From Pseudomonas sp. Teo4 (GTDB lineage: Bacteria > Pseudomonadota > Gammaproteobacteria > Pseudomonadales > Pseudomonadaceae), in the NCBI RefSeq assembly GCF_034387475.1, contig NZ_JAXCIL010000006.1, positions 1-64,000 on the forward strand: a DNA stretch of 64,000 bases, in the 5' to 3' direction. Made by a program: the position numbers and the translations under genes. Each line of letters opens with the position of its first letter. Within the stretch, counting starts at the first letter, position 1. The notes beneath the pieces were generated by a model. The model was not told the DNA's origin, ran no database searches, and saw nothing but the letters and a program-made list of their open reading frames with translations. Shown piece after piece: positions 58,968-64,000 of the stretch.

Positions 58968-59750
58968 TCAAGCCGAGGTGCGCGAGATGGTGTCGTCCTT
59001 GCGCAGGGTGAAGATCTCGTAGCCAGTGGCGGTGACCACCAGGGTGTGTTCCCACTGGGCCGAGAGCTTGCGGTCCTTGGTGATGGCGGTCCAGCCGTCG
59101 CCCAGTACCTTGGTGTCGGCCTTGCCCTGGTTGATCATCGGCTCGATGGTGAAGGTCATGCCTTCCTTGAGCTCCATGCCGGTGCCAGCCTTGCCGTAGT
59201 GCAGGATCTGCGGCTCTTCGTGGAACACTTTGCCAATGCCATGGCCACAGAACTCGCGCACCACCGAGAAACCGTTCTTCTCGGCATGCTTCTGGATCAC
59301 TTCGCCGATGTCACCCAGGCGGCAGCCCGGTTTGACCAGCTCGATGGCCTTGTACATGCATTCCTGGGTCACCTTGGACAGGCGCTCGGCCCAGGGGGCG
59401 ACGGTGCCGACATGGAACATGCGGCTGGTGTCGCCGTGGTAGCCGTCCTTGATGACGGTCACGTCGATGTTGATGGTGTCACCGTCTTTGAGCGGCTTCT
59501 CGTTGGGAATGCCGTGGCAGACGACGTGGTTGATCGAAGTGCAGATCGACTTGGGGTAGCCTTTGTAGTTCAGCGGTGCCGGAATGGCCTGCTGGACGTT
59601 GACGATGTAGTCGTGGCACAGGCGGTCCAGCTCTTCGGTGGTGACGCCAGGCTTGACGTGCTCTTCGATCATTTCGAGCACGTCGGCGGCCAGACGGCCG
59701 GCGATGCGCATCTTTTCGATGTCTTCTGCGGTCTTGATGGTGACGGTCAT
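58968..59750 (-). CDS. map: Methionine aminopeptidase, type I
   Basis: Removes the initiator methionine from new proteins; 260 residues. Metal ligands are Asp96, Asp107, His170, Glu203 and Glu234 with His79 in the substrate pocket (CHGIPN, NIDVTV, HGDTSR, CGHGIG, TIEPM, QWEHT). It diverges from rpsB across a 346-base spacer that contains the rpsB leader, the standard gammaproteobacterial layout. glnD follows on the same strand. Confidence 0.95.
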   Translation of the reverse strand: MTVTIKTAEDIEKMRIAGRLAADVLEMIEEHVKPGVTTEELDRLCHDYIVNVQQAIPAPLNYKGYPKSICTSINHVVCHGIPNEKPLKDGDTINIDVTVIKDGYHGDTSRMFHVGTVAPWAERLSKVTQECMYKAIELVKPGCRLGDIGEVIQKHAEKNGFSVVREFCGHGIGKVFHEEPQILHYGKAGTGMELKEGMTFTIEPMINQGKADTKVLGDGWTAITKDRKLSAQWEHTLVVTATGYEIFTLRKDDTISRTSA

Positions 59751-59948
59751 TGCAGGCTCTCTACGGCGCCGTTGAAGGCGCGAACAAACGGGAAAGGCCG
59801 GATTCTACCAGAGCGGGGCGGCAATCGGTCGGGATAAAGGCGGCCGTCCTGCTGTCTATAGAAGGCATTCTGGCCCGAAAGCCGGGGTGCTGCAAAAAAC
59901 GCTGACGGACGAGACCGTCCCTGGGTTCCGTTCGCCCTCCGTCTGTGG

Positions 59949-59956
59949 TATAAAAT
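59949..59956 (+). promoter_or_regulatory. Candidate -10 element of rpsB
   Basis: TATAAAAT, followed by a GC-rich discriminator (GCGCCGC) typical of stringently controlled ribosomal promoters. A -35 match is weak. It leaves a leader of about 135 bases. Confidence 0.5.
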
Positions 59957-59961
59957 GCGCC

Positions 59962-60096
59962 GCTTTCGGGGACGACCTCGGAAGCTCTAACCCCACACAC
60001 GTGTCGACACGATGGCCTGGGTGCCCCGCTTCTTTGGAATCGTGGGTTGGTCATTGGGATACGTGGAGGCCCAACCCGACTTATCAAGGAACTATC
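59962..60096 (+). ncRNA. rpsB 5' leader (candidate S2 autoregulatory RNA, t44-like)
   Basis: The leader between the rpsB promoter and start is long and GC-rich with several possible stems. It includes GGGATACGTGGAGGC shortly before the start, which resembles the conserved leader of enterobacterial rpsB (the t44 RNA region) where ribosomal protein S2 represses its own operon. The resemblance is from memory and the fold was not computed. Confidence 0.5.
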
Positions 60097-60834
60097 ATGT
60101 CCCAAGTCAACATGCGCGATATGCTGAAGGCCGGTGTGCACTTCGGCCACCAGACCCGTTACTGGAACCCGAAAATGGGCAAGTACATTTTCGGCGCGCG
60201 TAACAAGATTCACATCATCAACCTGGAAAAAACCCTGCCAATGTTCAACGACGCTCTGGCGTTCGTAGAGCGTCTGGCTCAGGGCAAGAACAAGATCATG
60301 TTCGTCGGCACCAAGCGTTCCGCCGGCAAGATCGTCGCCGAGCAAGCTGCTCGTTGCGGTTCGCCATACGTTGACCACCGTTGGTTGGGCGGCATGCTGA
60401 CCAACTACAAAACCATCCGTGCTTCGATCAAGCGTCTGCGCGACCTGGAAACCCAGGCCGAAGATGGCACCTTCGCCAAGCTGACCAAGAAAGAAGCCCT
60501 GATGCGTTCCCGCGACCTGGAAAAACTGGATCGCAGCCTGGGTGGTATCAAGGACATGGGCGGCCTGCCTGATGCCCTGTTCGTGATCGACGTTGACCAC
60601 GAGCGCATTGCTATCACCGAAGCCAACAAGCTGGGCATCCCGGTCATCGGCGTTGTCGATACCAACAGCAGCCCGGAAGGTGTTGACTTCGTTATCCCAG
60701 GTAACGACGACGCCATTCGCGCCATCGAGCTGTACATGACTTCGATGGCTGACGCCGTCATCCGCGGCCGCAACAACGTTGCTGGCGGCACCGAAGTCTA
60801 CGCTGAAGAAGCGGCTGCACCTGCTGCTGAGTAA
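60097..60834 (+). CDS. rpsB: 30S ribosomal protein S2
   Basis: 245-residue small-subunit ribosomal protein. Typical blocks are [48 protein letters not shown] and [25 protein letters not shown] precedes the ATG at 60097. It is the first gene of the rpsB-tsf pair and is followed by a strong terminator-like hairpin that likely attenuates tsf. Its leader is a candidate autoregulatory RNA. Confidence 0.97.
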   Translation: MSQVNMRDMLKAGVHFGHQTRYWNPKMGKYIFGARNKIHIINLEKTLPMFNDALAFVERLAQGKNKIMFVGTKRSAGKIVAEQAARCGSPYVDHRWLGGMLTNYKTIRASIKRLRDLETQAEDGTFAKLTKKEALMRSRDLEKLDRSLGGIKDMGGLPDALFVIDVDHERIAITEANKLGIPVIGVVDTNSSPEGVDFVIPGNDDAIRAIELYMTSMADAVIRGRNNVAGGTEVYAEEAAAPAAE

Positions 60835-60860
60835 TTGACGCTTAGCGTCTGACTTGGCAC

Positions 60861-60889
60861 GCAAAAAGGGGGCTTGGCCCCCTTTTTGC
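60861..60889 (+). terminator. Terminator/attenuator between rpsB and tsf
   Basis: GCAAAAAGGGGG, a CTTG-containing loop, and CCCCCTTTTTGC form a near-perfect hairpin with a built-in T-run, 26 bases after rpsB. It probably lowers the tsf signal relative to rpsB. Confidence 0.9.
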
Positions 60890-61022
60890 CACCTTGAAAT
60901 CCTGCTGTCAGCAATGGCCCCGCATCATGGGCCCGCTGATGATAAAAGCAGTGGATTTGCAGAATTGAACGCCCGTGACGAGCGGGTGGAATGGTTGAAA
61001 AACTTTCCAAGAGGATTTTGAA

Positions 61023-61886
61023 ATGGCAGCAATTACTGCAGCGCTGGTAAAAGAACTGCGCGAGCGTACCGGCGAAGGCATGATGGATTGCAAAAAGGCC
61101 CTGGAAAAGGCCGGCGGCGACATCGAGAAAGCCATTGACGACATGCGTGCCTCGGGCGCCATCAAGGCCGCCAAAAAGGCTGGCAACGTCGCTGCTGAAG
61201 GCGCTATCGCCGTCAAGACCGACGGCAAAGCCGCTGTCCTGCTGGAAGTGAACTCGCAGACCGACTTCCTGGCTCTGCAAGACGACTTCAAGAACTTCGT
61301 TGCTGAAAGCATCGAAGAAGCTTTCGCTCAGAAGCTGACCGACGCTGCTCCGCTGATCGCTTCCCGCGAATCGGCTCGTGAAGCTCTGGTCGCCAAGTGC
61401 GGCGAAAACGTCAACATCCGTCGCCTGGTGCGCGTTGAGGGTGACGTTGTCGGTGCCTACCTGCACGGTAACAAGATCGGTGCAGCCGTTGTTCTGAAAG
61501 GCGGCGACGTCGAGCTGGCCAAGAACATCGCCATGCACGTTGCAGCTTCGAACCCAGAGTTCCTGCTGCCGTCGGAAGTTTCCGCCGAAGCCATTGAGCG
61601 CGAGAAAGGCGTCTTCCTGCAGCTGAACGCTGACAAGATCGCTGGCAAGCCTGAGAACATCGTCGAGAACATGATCAAAGGTCGTATCTCGAAGTTCCTG
61701 GCCGAAGCTTCGCTGGTCGAGCAAGCCTTCGTCATGAACCCGGAAGTCAAGGTTGGCGAGCTGGCCAAGAAAGCCGGCGCTGAAATCGTTTCCTTCACCT
61801 ACTTCAAAGTCGGCGAAGGCATCGAGAAGCCAGTCGACAACTTCGCTGAAGAAGTTGCCGCTCAGGTCGCTGCTGCCAAGCAGTAA
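61023..61886 (+). CDS. tsf: Elongation factor Ts
   Basis: Nucleotide-exchange factor for EF-Tu; 287 residues. The N-terminal UBA-like domain is ALVKELRERTGEGMMDCKKA, and the TDF motif that contacts EF-Tu is in NSQTDFLALQDDFKNFV. C-terminal dimer and coiled-coil parts follow (VEGDVVGAYLHGNKIGAAVV). It lies 188 bases after rpsB with a terminator between, and has its own AAG-rich spacer before the ATG. Confidence 0.97.
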   Translation: MAAITAALVKELRERTGEGMMDCKKALEKAGGDIEKAIDDMRASGAIKAAKKAGNVAAEGAIAVKTDGKAAVLLEVNSQTDFLALQDDFKNFVAESIEEAFAQKLTDAAPLIASRESAREALVAKCGENVNIRRLVRVEGDVVGAYLHGNKIGAAVVLKGGDVELAKNIAMHVAASNPEFLLPSEVSAEAIEREKGVFLQLNADKIAGKPENIVENMIKGRISKFLAEASLVEQAFVMNPEVKVGELAKKAGAEIVSFTYFKVGEGIEKPVDNFAEEVAAQVAAAKQ

Positions 61887-61907
61887 GACAGACTCGTCTG
61901 TCGCCCC

Positions 61908-61941
61908 AAAGAGGCTGCCCGCTCACGCGCGCAGCCTCTTT
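61908..61941 (+). terminator. Hairpin after tsf
   Basis: AAAGAGGCTGC and GCAGCCTCTTT, eleven-base perfect arms around 12 bases, 21 bases after the tsf stop. No long T-run follows outside the arm, so strength is moderate. Confidence 0.7.
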
Positions 61942-62066
61942 GTCAAAACGGAGACGGGTTTATCGAACTCGTCTCTGCTGGCACCAAAACGGTGCCACGC
62001 TACAGTTAGCAGGCTGTAAACAGCCCGCACGGAATTTTCTAAAGTACGCCGCAGGAGAGACTCGCA

Positions 62067-62810
62067 ATGGCTCAGCAGGTGAGTGGTCGCCAACCTCGCT
62101 ATAAACGCATTTTGCTCAAACTTAGCGGCGAGGCCCTGATGGGCTCGGAAGACTTCGGGATCGACCCGAAGGTGCTGGATCGCATGGCGCTGGAAGTCGG
62201 TCAATTGGTTGGCATCGGCGTTCAGGTCGGCCTGGTGATCGGCGGTGGTAACCTGTTCCGCGGCGCCGCGCTCAGCGCAGCCGGCATGGACCGCGTCACC
62301 GGTGACCACATGGGTATGCTGGCCACCGTGATGAACGCCCTGGCCATGCGCGACGCCCTGGAGCGTTCGAACATCCCAGCACTGGTCATGTCGGCCATTT
62401 CCATGGTCGGTGTCACCGATCATTACGATCGTCGCAAAGCTATTCGCCACCTCAACTCCGGGGATGTGGTAATTTTCTCCGCCGGTACCGGCAATCCGTT
62501 CTTCACCACCGACTCCGCAGCCTGCCTGCGTGCCATCGAAATCGATGCTGATGTGGTGCTGAAGGCGACCAAGGTCGATGGTGTGTACACTGCCGATCCA
62601 TTCAAGGATCCGCATGCCGAGAAGTTCGATCACCTGACCTACGATGAGGTCCTGGATCGCAAGCTCGGCGTTATGGATCTGACCGCAATCTGCCTGTGCC
62701 GCGACCACAAGATGCCATTGCGGGTATTCAACATGAACAAGCCTGGCGCCCTGCTGAACATCGTGGTGGGTGGCGCTGAAGGTACTTTGATCGAGGAAGG
62801 CGAAGCATGA
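62067..62810 (+). CDS. pyrH: UMP kinase
   Basis: Phosphorylates UMP to UDP; 247 residues, amino-acid-kinase fold. Motifs [11 protein letters not shown] near residue 16 and [13 protein letters not shown] near 56 are clear, as is [24 protein letters not shown] lies upstream of the ATG. It overlaps frr by four bases (ATGA). Regulation by GTP and UTP is known in the family. Confidence 0.96.
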   Translation: MAQQVSGRQPRYKRILLKLSGEALMGSEDFGIDPKVLDRMALEVGQLVGIGVQVGLVIGGGNLFRGAALSAAGMDRVTGDHMGMLATVMNALAMRDALERSNIPALVMSAISMVGVTDHYDRRKAIRHLNSGDVVIFSAGTGNPFFTTDSAACLRAIEIDADVVLKATKVDGVYTADPFKDPHAEKFDHLTYDEVLDRKLGVMDLTAICLCRDHKMPLRVFNMNKPGALLNIVVGGAEGTLIEEGEA

Positions 62811-63364
62811 TCAACGACATCAAGAAAGACGCCCAGGAGCGCATGACCAAGTCCATCGAGGCCCTGGGTCGCAACCTGGCGGCGATCCGCACCGGTCGCG
62901 CCCACCCAAGCATCCTGGACAGCGTCAAGGTCACTGCGTGGGGCAGCGAGATGCCGCTGAACCAGGTGGCTGCGATTACCGTCGAAGACGCCCGTACCCT
63001 GAAGATCGTCGCCCACGACAAGAATCTCAGCGCCGCTATCGAGAAGGCTATCCTGACTTCCGACCTGGGTCTGAACCCGTCCAGCGCCGGCACCACCATC
63101 CGTGTGCCGATGCCAGCCCTGACCGAGGAAACCCGCAAGGGTTACACCAAGCAGGCCAGCGGCGTCGCCGAAGATGCCAAGGTTGCGGTCCGCAACGTGC
63201 GTCGTGACGCGCTCGCCGACCTGAAGAAGCTGACCAAGGACAAGGAAATCAGCGAAGACGAAGAGCGTCGCGCCGCTGACGAGATCCAGAAGCTGACCGA
63301 CAAGTTCGTCGCTGAAGTCGACGCTGCGTTCAAAGCCAAGGAAAAGGACCTGATGGCCGTCTAA
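62807..63364 (+). CDS. frr: Ribosome recycling factor
   Basis: 185-residue factor that, with EF-G, splits ribosomes after termination. Family features: [40 protein letters not shown], and the domain-III helix [20 protein letters not shown]. It is translationally coupled to pyrH and followed after 15 bases by uppS. prfB and frr, both termination-stage genes, lie in the same window but are unlinked. Confidence 0.96.
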   Translation: MINDIKKDAQERMTKSIEALGRNLAAIRTGRAHPSILDSVKVTAWGSEMPLNQVAAITVEDARTLKIVAHDKNLSAAIEKAILTSDLGLNPSSAGTTIRVPMPALTEETRKGYTKQASGVAEDAKVAVRNVRRDALADLKKLTKDKEISEDEERRAADEIQKLTDKFVAEVDAAFKAKEKDLMAV

Positions 63365-63379
63365 GGCCGAGGTTTTTTA

Positions 63380-64000
63380 ATGGAAAAGACCAAGTTGGCG
63401 GCACCGTCTTCGGTGCCGCGTCACGTCGCGATCATCATGGATGGCAATAATCGCTGGGCGAAGAAGCGTCTGCTGCCCGGCGTTGCCGGGCACAAGGCGG
63501 GCGTGGATGCCGTTCGTGCGGTCATCGAAGTCTGTGCGCAGTCCGGGGTCGAGGTGCTGACCCTGTTCGCCTTCTCCAGCGAAAACTGGCAGCGTCCGGC
63601 CGATGAGGTGGGTGCGCTGATGGAGCTGTTCTTCTCGGCGCTGCGCCGCGAGGCCAAGCGCCTGAACGAGAACAACATCAGCTTGCGCATCATTGGTGAC
63701 CGTTCGCGCTTCCATCCAGAGCTGCAGGCCGCCATGCGCGAAGCCGAGGCACTGACTGCGGGCAACAATCGCTTCATCCTGCAGATCGCCGCCAACTATG
63801 GTGGCCAGTGGGATATCGCCCAGGCTGCCCAGCGCCTGGCGCGTGAAGTCCAGGCCGGCCACCTGCGGCCGGAGGACATCACCCCGGGCCTGTTGCAGAC
63901 CTGCCTGGCGACGGGCGAGCTGCCCTTGCCGGACCTGTGCATTCGCACCGGCGGCGAGCATCGCATCAGCAACTTCCTGCTTTGGCAGCTGGCGTACGCC
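63380..64000 (+). CDS. uppS: Undecaprenyl diphosphate synthase (3' end outside window)
   Basis: Cis-prenyltransferase that makes the C55 lipid carrier for peptidoglycan and O-antigen. The 207 codons seen contain the catalytic AIIMDGNNRWAKKR with its Asp, FSSENWQRP, and the substrate-binding RTGGEHRISNFLLWQLAY. The gene is cut off by the window edge; family members are about 250 residues. AGG precedes the ATG 15 bases after frr, so it continues the pyrH-frr operon. Confidence 0.96.
   Translation, partial: MEKTKLAAPSSVPRHVAIIMDGNNRWAKKRLLPGVAGHKAGVDAVRAVIEVCAQSGVEVLTLFAFSSENWQRPADEVGALMELFFSALRREAKRLNENNISLRIIGDRSRFHPELQAAMREAEALTAGNNRFILQIAANYGGQWDIAQAAQRLAREVQAGHLRPEDITPGLLQTCLATGELPLPDLCIRTGGEHRISNFLLWQLAYA

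Larger units (their letters stand above)
59751..60096. other. 346-bp map-rpsB divergent spacer
   Basis: Holds promoters for both genes and the rpsB leader. A TATAAAAT at 59949-59956 is the best -10 for rpsB. The map side contains no striking repeat. No coding capacity was recognised. Confidence 0.7.

Overview
The window is a stretch of core chromosome from a Pseudomonas of the P. putida group. Three things point there: GC-rich coding DNA, many Pseudomonas-type REP/REPIN palindromes between genes (core GCGGG-TTTACCCGC or GCCGGCAAGCCGGC), and a gene order that, from memory, follows other pseudomonads (wspA-F/wspR, prfB, lysS; lptF, ppc, adk; rlmA, dapE, ndvB; dapC, glnD, map, rpsB, tsf, pyrH, frr, uppS). 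No rRNA, tRNA, insertion sequence or CRISPR array was seen. Both ends lie inside ordinary chromosome, and the last gene (uppS) runs off the right edge.

Layout. 0-5.5 kb: a putrescine-type ABC importer with gamma-aminobutyraldehyde dehydrogenase, in the same order as E. coli ydcSTUV-patD (minus strand). 5.7-6.4 kb: a TerB/DUF533 protein. 6.6-15 kb: the complete Wsp surface-sensing chemosensory operon ending in the diguanylate cyclase WspR. 15.2-17.9 kb: prfB, with its programmed +1 frameshift, and lysS. 18-22 kb: a TetR regulator, two lipoproteins, a QEGLA-motif putative metallopeptidase and a small membrane protein. 22.0-22.6 kb: a RelE/Phd-type toxin-antitoxin pair with a repeated operator. 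22.7-29 kb: the LptF-type OmpA lipoprotein with a DUF4398 partner, ppc, adk and tsaB. 29-33 kb: less well known genes plus rsmJ. 32.8-37.8 kb: a TetR-controlled two-gene RND efflux system with a clear palindromic operator.

37.9-51.6 kb: a DUF4197 protein, two YbaY-like proteins (one exported, one apparently cytosolic), plsB, a cold-shock protein, rlmA-dapE, a GH17-GT2 beta-glucan synthase (ndvB type), tcdA, csdE-csdA and dapD. 51.6-55 kb is the most accessory-looking part: an ArsC-family reductase, a 569-bp non-coding gap with a 215-bp near-palindromic element (53-bp perfect arms), a Na+/H+ antiporter and an astacin-like metalloprotease with no signal peptide. 55-64 kb: dapC, glnD, map, then rpsB-tsf, pyrH-frr and uppS.

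How the genes work together. Wsp turns surface contact into c-di-GMP. DapC, DapD and DapE give three steps of the succinylase route to lysine and diaminopimelate. TsaB makes t6A on tRNA and TcdA with CsdA/CsdE converts it to the cyclic form. GlnD controls nitrogen signalling beside the translation cluster. I found no large new multi-gene system. The best leads for something undescribed are the 215-bp palindromic element, the astacin-like protease, the QEGLA protein, the internally duplicated protein at 31.2-31.8 kb and the four-cysteine N-terminus of WspD.
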